Assembly: GCA_038320345.1 (NCBI GenBank)
Contig: JBBQED010000003.1
Coordinates: forward strand, 1-64,000
Length of the DNA stretch: 64,000 nt
Source of the DNA: JBBQED01 sp038320345
GTDB taxonomy: Bacteria > Bacteroidota > Bacteroidia > AKYH767-A > OLB10
Direction: 5' to 3'
The notes under the pieces are model-generated. The model saw only the letters and a list, made by a program, of their open reading frames with translations. It had not been told where the DNA came from and ran no database searches. Numbering within the stretch: the first letter of the stretch is position 1; each line of letters opens with the position of its first letter. Made by a program: the position numbers and the translations under genes. This document shows, piece by piece, positions 24,615 through 33,958 of this stretch.

Positions 24615-25576
24615 GATTTTACCTCCTTGTTAAGCTCATCCAATGATTTTGAATGCTCTTTCAATTTTGTTTCTTCCACAAACTGACGAGCCATTAGCAT
24701 TCCATTTTCATGCTCTTGTGCCATTGGCGATGATTTTGCAAATTTTACCAAATCGGCCACACGAAGTATATAAGCAAGCTTTTCTTTTTGCTCTTGAGGA
24801 ATTAGATTCATAAATCCATGTTGTAAAATTTCATCTGAAGTAAACTCCATGGCATTTACACCCCATCGATCATGAATATATATCCTTATAATATCTGTAA
24901 GACTAGTTTGATACTCTTTCACCATTCCTTGCTGCCAGAGTTTTTCTTTTTCAAGAAGATCTAATGCTTCCAATGCAATGATATGAGGAGGGACAATCGG
25001 AATAATCACCTCAGGAACTTTTTCAGCATCTCTTTTCTTCAGCTTTTGTAGATAACGATGCACGAAATAAATAATAACTCCCAACACAACTAATCCGAAT
25101 AAAATCCAGTAAACCAATGTCCAATCGAAGGGAACATCTTTAATAGGAAGAATGTCTTTAATTGCCTTTGTAGTATCTACTGGAACCAGAAAAACTTCAA
25201 TTTGCAATGGATCTGTATCTGCATAATATATTTTATCATCCCCTTTTACTTTATAAGGAAATGAGAAAGAAGGAAAAGTATAGATTCCGGAATCATACGC
25301 AGTGACTACGTAGGTCTGGGATCGAAGCAACATATTAGGATCCGTAGTGGTTAATGTATCGGGATTGGAGCGCGATAAAACTTCTAGCTGTCCCAAACTA
25401 TCGGTATCATACCAATCAACTGGTTGCGCTTTAGGTTGTGATAATTTAATCACCACATTCACCGGCTGACCAATTAACGTCCTCAAGGTATCTGCATGAG
25501 CAGTAACCACTACCTGAGCTTTTGAAGTCAGGATTGAAAACCACAACACAATAATCAGCAATGCATACTTCTTCAT
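24611..25576 (-). CDS. Bat-operon membrane protein with BatD-like N-terminal domain
   Basis: This 321-residue protein has a signal peptide (about 1-20), a periplasmic beta-rich domain (about 21-140) resembling the repeat unit of BatD, one membrane helix (about 153-172; WILFGLVVLGVIIYFVHRYL) and a cytoplasmic helical domain (about 195-320) containing IRIYIHDRWGVNAMEFTSDEIL. Such genes usually sit between the DUF58 gene and batA in Bacteroidota. One base separates it from the DUF58 stop, and it overlaps batA by four bases. The exact function is unknown. Confidence 0.75.
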   Translation of the reverse strand: MKKYALLIIVLWFSILTSKAQVVVTAHADTLRTLIGQPVNVVIKLSQPKAQPVDWYDTDSLGQLEVLSRSNPDTLTTTDPNMLLRSQTYVVTAYDSGIYTFPSFSFPYKVKGDDKIYYADTDPLQIEVFLVPVDTTKAIKDILPIKDVPFDWTLVYWILFGLVVLGVIIYFVHRYLQKLKKRDAEKVPEVIIPIVPPHIIALEALDLLEKEKLWQQGMVKEYQTSLTDIIRIYIHDRWGVNAMEFTSDEILQHGFMNLIPQEQKEKLAYILRVADLVKFAKSSPMAQEHENGMLMARQFVEETKLKEHSKSLDELNKEVKS

Positions 25577-25577
25577 A

Positions 25578-26453
25578 TCAGGCCCTGCGTTCTCTTTTCT
25601 TAAAAAGGTTTAACAATGGTTGCACATAAGGCTGATCCGTTCTCAAGGTAGCATGATCGATTCCACAACGGCTGAATAATTCCGTAGTTTGACGTTCTGT
25701 TTGTTTCCACCATAAATTATAATCTCTGCGTGCTGCAGCATTTCCGGTATCCATAACGCTAATCTGTCCGCTTTCTGCATCTACGAATCTAACTAAACCA
25801 ACATCCGGCATTTCTGCTTCTCGCTGATCCTGAATTCTGAGTGCAGCAAGATCATGTTTACGGGAAGAAATCTTGAGCGCATCTTCGTATTTCGTTCCAA
25901 TGAAATCAGAAATTACAAAAGCAATACAACGCTTCTTAATCATATTGTTAAAATACCGCAATGCAGCACCAATATCGGTTCCTGTTCCTTTGGGTTCAAA
26001 TTGAATTAACTCCCGAATGATACGAAGTATATGTGTCTTGCCTTTTTTAGGAGGGATGAATAACTCAATACGATCTGAAAAGAAAATCACACCTGCTTTA
26101 TCATTATTTTCAATAGCAGAAAAAGCTAATACAGCAGTGAGTTCAGTAATCAAATCACGTTTAAATTGTTGTGAAGTACCAAAAGCTCCAGAGGCACTTA
26201 CATCGACAAGTAGCATTACAGTAAGTTCACGCTCTTCTTCAAATATCTTAACGTAAGGATGATTCAAACGAGCGGTAACGTTCCAATCAATACTACGAAT
26301 ATCATCGCCATCCATGTACTCACGAACCTCACTGAATGCCATTCCACGACCTTTAAAGGCAGAGTGATATTCTCCTGTGAAGACTTGAGCAGAAAGTCCA
26401 CGGGTTTTGATTTCTATCTTACGAACTTTCTTCAGAAGTTCTGATGAATCCAT
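25578..26453 (-). CDS. DUF58 domain protein of the MoxR operon
   Basis: This 291-residue cytoplasmic protein has the DUF58 signature VREYMDGDDIRSIDWNVTARLNHPYVK near residues 42-68. A degenerate VWA-like fold contains LLVDVSASGAFG, which keeps a DxSxS-type metal site. DUF58 proteins are the regular partners of MoxR AAA+ ATPases. It follows moxR by 38 bases. Confidence 0.9.
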   Translation of the reverse strand: MDSSELLKKVRKIEIKTRGLSAQVFTGEYHSAFKGRGMAFSEVREYMDGDDIRSIDWNVTARLNHPYVKIFEEERELTVMLLVDVSASGAFGTSQQFKRDLITELTAVLAFSAIENNDKAGVIFFSDRIELFIPPKKGKTHILRIIRELIQFEPKGTGTDIGAALRYFNNMIKKRCIAFVISDFIGTKYEDALKISSRKHDLAALRIQDQREAEMPDVGLVRFVDAESGQISVMDTGNAAARRDYNLWWKQTERQTTELFSRCGIDHATLRTDQPYVQPLLNLFKKRERRA

Positions 26454-26491
26454 GTGATCCCTAATTAATAAAAATGAGTGAGTATACTGAC

Positions 26492-27478
26492 TTAAGGGAC
26501 TTCAACGATATTGAGTACTTCATTCACCACTTCATCCGTAGTAACATTTTCCGCTTCTGCTTCATACGTTAATCCAATCCGGTGACGAAGTACATCATGA
26601 CTAATTGCTCTTACATCTTCAGGAATCACATACCCTCTTCGTTTAATAAAGGCATAAGCTTTTGCAGCTAGGGCAAGATTAATGGACGCTCTTGGTGATC
26701 CACCATAACTGATCAGATTAGCCAGTTTTTTCAGATTACTCTCTTTAGGATTTCTGGTAGCGAAAACGATATCGAGAATATATTTTTCAATCTTCTCATC
26801 CATATAAACCGAACGAACAGCAGAGCGTGCTCTCACGATTGTTTCTGGTTGAATGATAGGACTGATCTTTGGAAATTCCTGAGCAAGATTCTGACGCATG
26901 ATAATCCGCTCTTCCTCTTTTGATGGATAACCAATAACTACTTTAAGCATGAAACGATCTAACTGTGCTTCTGGCAAAGGATACGTTCCTTCCTGTTCAA
27001 TTGGATTTTGAGTTGCTAGTACCAAGAAAGGTTCAGGCAACTTAAATGTTTCATCCCCTATTGTTACTTGACGCTCCTGCATTGCTTCAAGCAAAGCACT
27101 CTGAACTTTCGCCGGAGCACGGTTAATCTCATCTGCCAATACAAAATTGGCAAATAAAGGTCCCTTACGAACTGTAAATGCTTCTTGACGTTGATTGTAG
27201 ATCATGGTACCCACCAAATCGGCAGGTAATAAATCAGGCGTAAACTGTAACCGACTAAATTTTCCGTGGATCGCAGAAGAAAGTGATTTGATCGCCAATG
27301 TCTTCGCTAGACCGGGTACACCTTCCAAAAGGATATGCCCATTTGACAAAAGACCGATCAGCAAGCGATCGAGCATATATTTTTGCCCGACAATCACCTT
27401 GCCCAGCTCCATATTCAGCAACTCAATAAATGCGCTTTCAGTCTGGATTTTTTCGTTGATTTCGTGAATATCATTCAT
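26492..27478 (-). CDS. MoxR-family AAA+ ATPase
   Basis: This 328-residue chaperone-like ATPase has Walker A GVPGLAKT (about 55-62), Walker B LADEINRAP (about 117), sensor LATQNPIEQEGTYPLPEAQLDRF and the C-terminal lid domain. MoxR proteins activate or insert metal into client proteins, commonly those with VWA domains. Here the clients are probably the BatA/BatB and DUF58 products encoded downstream. It is the first gene of the operon. A near-consensus -7 box (TGTCTTTG on the minus strand, 27543-27550) lies 65 bases upstream. Confidence 0.93.
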   Translation of the reverse strand: MNDIHEINEKIQTESAFIELLNMELGKVIVGQKYMLDRLLIGLLSNGHILLEGVPGLAKTLAIKSLSSAIHGKFSRLQFTPDLLPADLVGTMIYNQRQEAFTVRKGPLFANFVLADEINRAPAKVQSALLEAMQERQVTIGDETFKLPEPFLVLATQNPIEQEGTYPLPEAQLDRFMLKVVIGYPSKEEERIIMRQNLAQEFPKISPIIQPETIVRARSAVRSVYMDEKIEKYILDIVFATRNPKESNLKKLANLISYGGSPRASINLALAAKAYAFIKRRGYVIPEDVRAISHDVLRHRIGLTYEAEAENVTTDEVVNEVLNIVEVP

Positions 27479-27650
27479 AGTATTTCAGCAATAAAGAATA
27501 GAACGCAATATTAGCCGTTTTATCATGAACAGTTTCTGAATGCAAAGACAGGTTTTCGTTAAAGTGTTGTTAAAAACTATCAAAATAGACCTTCAAGACT
27601 AACAAATGGCGATTAATAACGATTTCAGAAAGAAAAAACTGATTTTCGGA

Positions 27651-28727
27651 TTATTCTAGCCGAACTCTAGGATCAAGGCGAGCATAGAGTAAATCAACCA
27701 TCACGTTGATTAAAACAAAGAAAACTGAAACCATCAGCACTGCTCCCATCACCACCGGAAAATCATAATGCTCCAGTGCATCCACGGTAACTTTCCCCAC
27801 TCCTTTCCATCCGAAGATATATTCAATAAAAACCGCACCCGCCAATAAAGAGCCCAACCATCCAGATAAAGCAGTAAGAACAGGATTAAGCGCATTTCTT
27901 AAAGCATGGCGGAAAATAACAGAGTATTGAGAAAGTCCTTTTGCCTTAGCTGTACGGACATAATCCATAGACAAAACTTCCAGCATAGAACCGCGCGTCA
28001 ATTGAACAATTACAGCAAGTGGACGAATTCCTAAAGTGAATGCAGGCAGGATAAGATTTTTCCAAGTAATTATTTCACCAGCAAAAGGATCGATAGTGTA
28101 AAAGCTACCGGTCATATTGAGCCCCGTATAATCACTCCAAACAAATCCAAATAACCATGCAATAAGAATTCCCGCAAAAAAGGAAGGAACCGACATTCCC
28201 AAAACAGAAATCAACATATTAAATTGATCGGTAAAAGTTTGGTAACGCAAGGCAGACCAAACGCCGAGTGCTATTCCCACTACGGCTGCAAATGCAAGTG
28301 ATACAAACGCAAGTAATGCGGTTCCGGGAAGAGCATCTGCTAATAATTCGGAAACTTTTTGCTGACTCTGATAAGAACGACGTAGATAAGGCTGTTTCAA
28401 TTTCAACGCATATTTACCCATTGGAATCAAGGTTAATGAACGACCGTATTTATCCTGATTAGGAAAATAGGCACTCTCTTGATCCCTGACATTATGAATA
28501 GAAATGGGGCTAAGGTCATTTACATATCTGGCAAATTGCGTACGCAAAGGGAGGTTTCTTCCGAGTTCTTTATTAATAGCTTCTACGGATGAAATATCTG
28601 CACGCTGACCAAGCATCATTCGAGCGGGATCACCTGGCAGCACATTGAATAAAAAGAAAACCACCGTTACGACACCTATAATCACCAGTAGGCCGTACCC
28701 GGTTTTATTCAATATCATTTTCAGCAT
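27651..28727 (-). CDS. ABC transporter permease, DppB/OppB type
   Basis: This inner-membrane permease of about 358 residues belongs to the dipeptide/oligopeptide/nickel group. The N-terminal helix with VVFFLFNVLPGDPARMMLGQ is typical. Six helices include the EAA loop region (LRPLAVIVQLTRGSMLEVLSMDYVRTAKAKGLS). The start at 28727 (MLKMILNK) is chosen because the extra N-terminus from 28790 is not family-like. There is a large periplasmic insertion between helices 1 and 2 (about residues 35-115). No second permease, ATPase or binding protein is adjacent, so partners must be encoded elsewhere. Confidence 0.88.
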   Translation of the reverse strand: MLKMILNKTGYGLLVIIGVVTVVFFLFNVLPGDPARMMLGQRADISSVEAINKELGRNLPLRTQFARYVNDLSPISIHNVRDQESAYFPNQDKYGRSLTLIPMGKYALKLKQPYLRRSYQSQQKVSELLADALPGTALLAFVSLAFAAVVGIALGVWSALRYQTFTDQFNMLISVLGMSVPSFFAGILIAWLFGFVWSDYTGLNMTGSFYTIDPFAGEIITWKNLILPAFTLGIRPLAVIVQLTRGSMLEVLSMDYVRTAKAKGLSQYSVIFRHALRNALNPVLTALSGWLGSLLAGAVFIEYIFGWKGVGKVTVDALEHYDFPVVMGAVLMVSVFFVLINVMVDLLYARLDPRVRLE

Positions 28728-28792
28728 CCTTGATTGAGGTATTTCAAAGCAAAGATGTAAAATATGCTTACGTAAAAAAGAGAATATCAAAG

Positions 28793-28824
28793 AAAAGCCG
28801 GCCCTTTTATCAAGACCGGCTTTT
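28793..28824 (-). terminator. Terminator after the DoxX/DUF1599 operon
   Basis: The nine-base stem AAAAGCCGG/CCGGCTTTT has a 14-base loop and T residues on both strands. It lies 17 bases after the stop at 28841 and just before the permease gene, so it isolates the two units. Confidence 0.85.
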
Positions 28825-28840
28825 CAATAATTTACAACTG

Positions 28841-29962
28841 TTACTTTTTGATATATTTCTGATTCACTTCCTCCCAAGTTGGGAAATCATTATGATGCCA
28901 CATTGCGACAACGGTTCCCTTTTTCAAGAGCACTAAACCAGGATTTGAACGGATAATCGTTTTAAGTGCTGTAGCATCACAGAAATAATAAGGAAACATA
29001 TTTTGATATTGGTGACGGAATTTATCAGTTTCGGCAGGAACAGTGGAAGTCATTCCGAAGAATTCAATATCCTTTGCTTGGCAATCTTTCACCAATTCAT
29101 TCACTTTATCCTGAATTTTCAGATTGGATTCAGTGAGATCGTAAGCTACGAGCATGAATACATAATCTTCACGCGATAACAGATCAGCAGTATAATCATT
29201 ATCTTCTGCATCTTTAATAGCGAAATCATGAATATGCGGTTTATCACCTTCACGCATCACCTTGTCAATACGATCCACAAATTTCCAAGTAGAATCTATC
29301 TGACTTAATTGATCGGGTGCGAGTTCTTTTTTCACACCTCCTTTCTCATAAATAAAAACCATCACAACACTATCTGTTAAAGCACCCGGAGGAAGAGTCA
29401 TTCCTTCTGTAATATTTTTACCGATAGCATAAGGACGAAAATCTTTTACCGGAAGATGCGCATAACAATGATAGGTAAACACTGTACAAATGATCAATCC
29501 TGCATAACTCATGATAGCACTGAACTTTTCAGAAAACAATGCATGAATTTTTTTTCGCTGAGTGAAGAGAATAAGAATAAAGAAGAGTAGGAAAATATCC
29601 TTACCGAACGACTCCCATGGTTTCAAGTGCAATGCATCTCCAAAACATCCGCAGTCTTTTACAACATCAAAATACGCAGAATAGAAAGTCAGGAAAGTAA
29701 AGAATAAAATCATCAATAAGAGTAACCATGATACCAGCACCATCCGATATCCTACGAGCACTGCAACGCCTAATCCCACTTCTATGATGCAAATAAACAT
29801 CGCCAACCCAACAGAAATCGCGCTGAGCCATGGAATATTAAAAACGGTAAAGTATTCATCTAATTTATACGAAAATCCTAACGGATCATTTGCTTTGATC
29901 AATCCGGAGATAATGAATAATACTCCAACAAGAATCCGGGAAATAGCAGTAATGAATTTCAT
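28841..29962 (-). CDS. BT_3928-type DoxX family membrane protein
   Basis: This 373-residue protein has four N-terminal helices of the DoxX fold (about 5-150; GVLFIISGLIKANDPLGFSYKLDEYF, CGCFGDALHLKPWESFGKDI). A periplasmic C-terminal domain of about 200 residues has a thioredoxin-like look (VFMLVAYDLTESN, FFGMTSTVPAETDKFRHQY, NPGLVLLKKGTVVAMWH) but no CxxC pair in that part. DoxX relatives take part in quinone-linked or sulfur/redox processes, and the precise role is not known. It follows the DUF1599 gene by ten bases. Confidence 0.82.
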   Translation of the reverse strand: MKFITAISRILVGVLFIISGLIKANDPLGFSYKLDEYFTVFNIPWLSAISVGLAMFICIIEVGLGVAVLVGYRMVLVSWLLLLMILFFTFLTFYSAYFDVVKDCGCFGDALHLKPWESFGKDIFLLFFILILFTQRKKIHALFSEKFSAIMSYAGLIICTVFTYHCYAHLPVKDFRPYAIGKNITEGMTLPPGALTDSVVMVFIYEKGGVKKELAPDQLSQIDSTWKFVDRIDKVMREGDKPHIHDFAIKDAEDNDYTADLLSREDYVFMLVAYDLTESNLKIQDKVNELVKDCQAKDIEFFGMTSTVPAETDKFRHQYQNMFPYYFCDATALKTIIRSNPGLVLLKKGTVVAMWHHNDFPTWEEVNQKYIKK

Positions 29963-29972
29963 AAGCGATAAT

Positions 29973-30530
29973 CTAAGATTTAACGGTCTGTGCTTCTTTA
30001 ATTTTTATCAATGCAAAGATTGCATAATTAATAATGTCGTAATAATTAGCGTCGACACCTTCACTGATCAAAGTAGTTCCACTATTATCTTCAATTTGTT
30101 TAATGCGCATGAGTTTCATCAGAATCAGATCAGTCATTGAACTTACACGCATATCCCTCCAAGCTTCACCATAATCATGATTTTTATCGAGCATTAACTC
30201 TTTTGCTTGACGCAGATATTTGGCGTAGAGATCGGCGGCCATCGGTTTTTCAAGCTCCATGGGTGAATTCGCCGGCAGTTCTATCTGCATCAGCGCAATT
30301 GCCGCATAATTAATGATGCCGATGAACTCACTTTCTACTCCTTCATCTACTTTTTGTTCGCGTTTTTCTTCAATGCTACGAATACGTTGAGCTTTGATGA
30401 AGATCTGATCGGTAATAGAAGAAGGCCTTAAAACTCTCCAAGCGCTGCCATAATCCTGCATCTTCTTTAGGAAGATATCTTTGCAACGACTAAGCGCTTG
30501 ATCGTATTGACGGGATGTAAGTTCCGACAT
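29973..30530 (-). CDS. DUF1599 domain protein
   Basis: This 185-residue cytoplasmic protein contains two copies of a helical motif, KDIFLKKMQDYGSAWRVLRPSSITDQI and KELMLDKNHDYGEAWRDMRVSSMTDLI in similar positions of each half. This is the hallmark of DUF1599, a family proposed to act in nucleotide modification. The biochemical function is unknown. It starts at 30530, head to head with folP, and precedes the DoxX gene in an operon, an arrangement familiar in Bacteroidota. Confidence 0.88.
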   Translation of the reverse strand: MSELTSRQYDQALSRCKDIFLKKMQDYGSAWRVLRPSSITDQIFIKAQRIRSIEEKREQKVDEGVESEFIGIINYAAIALMQIELPANSPMELEKPMAADLYAKYLRQAKELMLDKNHDYGEAWRDMRVSSMTDLILMKLMRIKQIEDNSGTTLISEGVDANYYDIINYAIFALIKIKEAQTVKS

Positions 30531-30564
30531 GGGTGTAAGATGTGCTTTAACAGATGAAAATACT

Positions 30565-31449
30565 ATGATTCAACAAGAAATTTCGGGAGGTGTCCAGCCT
30601 GAATTCATCTATTCGATGAACTGTAAGGGTAGGCAACTGAATTTGGATTCACCGGTAATTATGGGCATCCTCAATATTACTCCTGACTCTTTCTTTGATG
30701 GTGGCAAATTTACCGAAGAAACTGCCATCAGAACAAGAGTTGGTGAGATGGTTAGTCAAGGAGCCACAATTATTGATATTGGAGCTGCTTCTTCTCGCCC
30801 TGGAGCCGAAATAATTGCTCAAGAAGAAGAATTAAAACGCTTAATCCCTGCTGTTGAACTTGTTGCGAATGAATTTCCGGAAATTTTTATATCAGTTGAC
30901 ACCTATAGAGCCGGTGTGGCAAAGGAAGCGATCCTTGTAGGCGCTCATATTATTAATGATATTTCTGCCGGAGACCTTGATCCCGAAATGTTTAAAACAG
31001 TTTCCGAATTAGGCGTTCCTTATCTAATGATGCACATGCAAGGTACGCCGCTGACTATGCAAAAAGATCCTGTTTATGGGAATGTAGTTATAGAAGTGAT
31101 GGATTATTTTGCTCATAAAGTAAAGAAATTAAGGACTTTAGGTGTAAATGATATTATTGTTGATCCCGGATTTGGGTTCGGAAAAACTGTGGACCATAAT
31201 TTCAGTTTGCTTGCAGGATTAGATCAGTTCAGTATTTTCGGATGTCCGATTCTAGTTGGATTGTCCAGAAAATCGATGATTAATAAAGTGCTGAAAATCA
31301 GCGCTAAAGACGCTTTAAACGGAACTACCTCCTTAAACACCATTGCGTTAATGAAAGGAGCCCAAATTTTAAGAGTACATGATGTTAAAGAGGCGAAAGA
31401 AGTGATAGACTTATATGAGGCCTATCTAAAAGGCAACGAGTTAATATGA
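30565..31449 (+). CDS. folP: Dihydropteroate synthase
   Basis: This folate-pathway enzyme condenses p-aminobenzoate with the pterin pyrophosphate. The TIM-barrel signatures are clear: GILNITPDSFFDGGKF, IDIGAASSRPGAE, VDPGFGFGKTVDHN, VGLSRKSMI. I give a start at 30565. An ATG at 30529 would overlap the divergent DUF1599 start codon, and an ATG at 30616 (MNCKGRQLNL, 277 residues) matches the usual family length and is equally possible. It is a drug target class (sulfonamides). Confidence 0.93.
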   Translation: MIQQEISGGVQPEFIYSMNCKGRQLNLDSPVIMGILNITPDSFFDGGKFTEETAIRTRVGEMVSQGATIIDIGAASSRPGAEIIAQEEELKRLIPAVELVANEFPEIFISVDTYRAGVAKEAILVGAHIINDISAGDLDPEMFKTVSELGVPYLMMHMQGTPLTMQKDPVYGNVVIEVMDYFAHKVKKLRTLGVNDIIVDPGFGFGKTVDHNFSLLAGLDQFSIFGCPILVGLSRKSMINKVLKISAKDALNGTTSLNTIALMKGAQILRVHDVKEAKEVIDLYEAYLKGNELI

Positions 31450-31507
31450 ACATATGGGTAAGTCATTAAAATAAATAGAAGCCTGATCTGCATCTTTGCA
31501 CAACCTT

Positions 31508-33361
31508 ATGAAAATCGCCCTCAGGTTTCCACTTCGTCTTATTTTTTACTGGATGTTCTGCTTCCTGATTTTCCGTTTACTTTTTCTTTTAAGCCAACAT
31601 CTTTATCAACCCGAACTAAACATGGAAGGCTGGCCATTAGCCCTACTCCATGGTTTACGTCTTGATTTTACTGCGACTTGTTATTTAAGTGCGATTCCTG
31701 CTTTACTGTGGATGATTGACTACTTCGTAACCACAGCGGTACCGAAAAATATCATTCGTGGGTTTCTCATGATCATTGGATTTATGGTGGTATTGATTTG
31801 CCTAGTAAACATCATGGTTTACCGTGCTTGGGGAACATTATTTAATGCGAGGGCTCTTGCCTTTGCAGCTCAACCAAGCGAAATGCTAGCATCACTAACC
31901 AATGTACAATTACTTATTGCTTTATTATCGATTGCCCTAATTACCCTATTCTTTCTCTTCCTACAACGGAAATTATTTCTGCCCATTTTCGCTACTAAAA
32001 GTCCATCAGGAAAATCTGAACTCATTGTCAGGATAGCATTTATTTTAATCATGCCAATTGGAATACGTGGAGGATTGCAACAAATCCCCATCAATGAAAG
32101 TGCTGCTTACTACTCTACGCTTCCGGTGTTAAATCATGCCGCAACAAATCCATTTTGGTATCTCCTCAATAATGTTTACAAAACCGGAATGCAAAATGAG
32201 AATCCGTATTTATTTATGCCAGCATCAGAAGCGGAGGCAAATTTTTCAAGATTAATTCCGAAAACTGTTGATAGTGTTGAAATTTTCAAAAACAAAAAGC
32301 CTAATATAGTACTCATCGTTCTTGAAAGTTGGACTGCTGATATCATTGAGCCTTTGAATGGTGATAAAGGTGTCACACCATTTTTCACGACGCTTGCTGA
32401 TTCAGGATTATTATTCACTTCTATTTATTCGAGTGGCCGGAGAACAGATCAGATGTTTCCTTCTGTTCTCAGTGGATTTCCTGCACAACCCAATCATAGT
32501 ATTGCAAGATTTACAAATAAGACCGAAAAACTCCCCACGTTATCCAATGATCTAAAAGATTCTGGATATCACACTTACTTCTTTTATGGAGGTGAATTAG
32601 GCTTTGCGAATATGCATTCCTTTTTGTTGCACGGAGGATTTGAAAACATAACCGGTAAAGAAGCATTTCCCTCTGAAAATATGAACAGCAAATGGGGAGC
32701 TCATGATGAATTTGTATTACAGTACCAGTTGAATGCACTACAAAAAGCAAAGGCTCCATTTTTTTCGATGGTGCTTACGCTGAGTACACATGAACCTTTT
32801 GAAGTTCCCATGCAAGAGAAATTTATTGGTAATGATGAACCTTCGAAATTTCGAAATGCAGCAGCTTATACTGATCTGTGCTTAAAGAATTTCTTTACCG
32901 AAGCTAAAAAACAAGAATGGTATCCCAACACACTTTTTATTTTAGTTGCGGATCATGGACATCTACTCCCTCGAAAACGCCAATACGACGATCCTGCTTG
33001 TTATCATATTCCACTTCTCTTTTATGGTCCAGCACTTCGTGAGGAATACAAAGGCAAACGTCTTGATATGATTGGAAGTCAGCATGACATAGCCGCAACT
33101 TTACTCCATCAACTTGGAATGAAAACTGAGAAATACGAATTCAGTAATGATTTGTTTGCAAATAACAGGAATTCTTTTGCCTATTTCAATTTGGATGAAG
33201 GATTTGGATGGATCACTAAGGATCAACAGATCGTGTATTATCCAATGAGAAAAGAGTTGCAACCTGAATTTACACAACCGAATCCTTTACGCGATAGTAC
33301 TGCATTAAAAAACGGCATGAGTTACCTCCAATTTCTTTATCAACGATTCTTAAATATGTAA
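31508..33361 (+). CDS. LTA synthase-like sulfatase-fold membrane enzyme
   Basis: This 617-residue protein has five N-terminal membrane helices (to about residue 190) and a periplasmic alkaline-phosphatase/sulfatase-fold domain. NIVLIVLESWTADI provides the first metal-binding Glu, SSGRRTDQMFPSVLSG provides the probable catalytic Thr, and LVADHGHLLP near residue 480 provides the Asp/His ligands. Related enzymes transfer phosphoglycerol or phosphoethanolamine onto surface glycans or lipids. In a Gram-negative organism lipoteichoic acid itself is not expected, so the acceptor is unknown. A TTG in frame at 31496 was not chosen. Confidence 0.87.
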   Translation: MKIALRFPLRLIFYWMFCFLIFRLLFLLSQHLYQPELNMEGWPLALLHGLRLDFTATCYLSAIPALLWMIDYFVTTAVPKNIIRGFLMIIGFMVVLICLVNIMVYRAWGTLFNARALAFAAQPSEMLASLTNVQLLIALLSIALITLFFLFLQRKLFLPIFATKSPSGKSELIVRIAFILIMPIGIRGGLQQIPINESAAYYSTLPVLNHAATNPFWYLLNNVYKTGMQNENPYLFMPASEAEANFSRLIPKTVDSVEIFKNKKPNIVLIVLESWTADIIEPLNGDKGVTPFFTTLADSGLLFTSIYSSGRRTDQMFPSVLSGFPAQPNHSIARFTNKTEKLPTLSNDLKDSGYHTYFFYGGELGFANMHSFLLHGGFENITGKEAFPSENMNSKWGAHDEFVLQYQLNALQKAKAPFFSMVLTLSTHEPFEVPMQEKFIGNDEPSKFRNAAAYTDLCLKNFFTEAKKQEWYPNTLFILVADHGHLLPRKRQYDDPACYHIPLLFYGPALREEYKGKRLDMIGSQHDIAATLLHQLGMKTEKYEFSNDLFANNRNSFAYFNLDEGFGWITKDQQIVYYPMRKELQPEFTQPNPLRDSTALKNGMSYLQFLYQRFLNM

Positions 33362-33385
33362 TTCTTAAGTGTAATCAAGGCTAAC

Positions 33386-33393
33386 TATCTTTG
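33386..33393 (+). promoter_or_regulatory. -7 box TATCTTTG for the kdsC-ubiA-maf-eamA group
   Basis: This perfect and commonest form of the Bacteroidota box lies 20 bases before the ATG at 33413. Confidence 0.55.
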
Positions 33394-33412
33394 TCGACCT
33401 AACCTAAGTCCT

Positions 33413-33916
33413 ATGGAAACTAATTTTAAAGAAAGATTAAAACAGGTACGCTGTTTTGTTTTTGATATCGACGGAGTAATGACTGATGGGAGCTTAGTTA
33501 TCCAGCATGATGGAACGATGTTACGCACCATGAACATCAAAGATGGATATGCCCTGCAACTCGCCATTAAAAAAGGATACACTATTTTCGTCATTAGTGG
33601 GAGCACTCCTGAGGGTGTTGCCAAACGACTTTTTAATCTAGGTGTTAAAGATGTTTTTATTGGAGTGGATAATAAAGTATCCAAATTGGAAACCCTGCTC
33701 ATTCAGAGTCAGATTCAATTGAATACGGTTCTTTATATGGGTGATGATATGCCGGATTTAGATGCATTAAAAAAATGCGGCGTTCCAACTTGTCCGGCTG
33801 ATGCAGTACACCAAATTAAAGAAAATTGCGTTTACATTTCAGACAAGAAAGGTGGAGAAGGATGTGTTAGGGATGTAATAGAACAAGTACTTACTCTAAA
33901 TGGTCACTGGGAATAA
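33413..33916 (+). CDS. KdsC-like HAD phosphatase (3-deoxy-D-manno-octulosonate 8-phosphate phosphatase family)
   Basis: This 167-residue HAD enzyme of the small C0 class has motif I FDIDGVMTDG (nucleophile Asp and acid Asp), motif II VISGST, Lys in GVDNKVSKLE, and motif IV GDDMPDLDAL. The group includes KdsC, which makes free Kdo for lipopolysaccharide; related members act on other sugar phosphates. It is the first gene of a plus-strand run with a UbiA enzyme, Maf and an EamA transporter. Confidence 0.87.
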   Translation: METNFKERLKQVRCFVFDIDGVMTDGSLVIQHDGTMLRTMNIKDGYALQLAIKKGYTIFVISGSTPEGVAKRLFNLGVKDVFIGVDNKVSKLETLLIQSQIQLNTVLYMGDDMPDLDALKKCGVPTCPADAVHQIKENCVYISDKKGGEGCVRDVIEQVLTLNGHWE

Positions 33917-33958
33917 TCAAATAGAATCCTCTTCAAATATATAGTTAGCATACCCCCT

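Noticed and set aside
31496..33361. Genuine lipoteichoic acid synthase
   Set aside because: The organism is a Gram-negative Bacteroidota; the fold is shared by other phosphoglycerol and phosphoethanolamine transferases.
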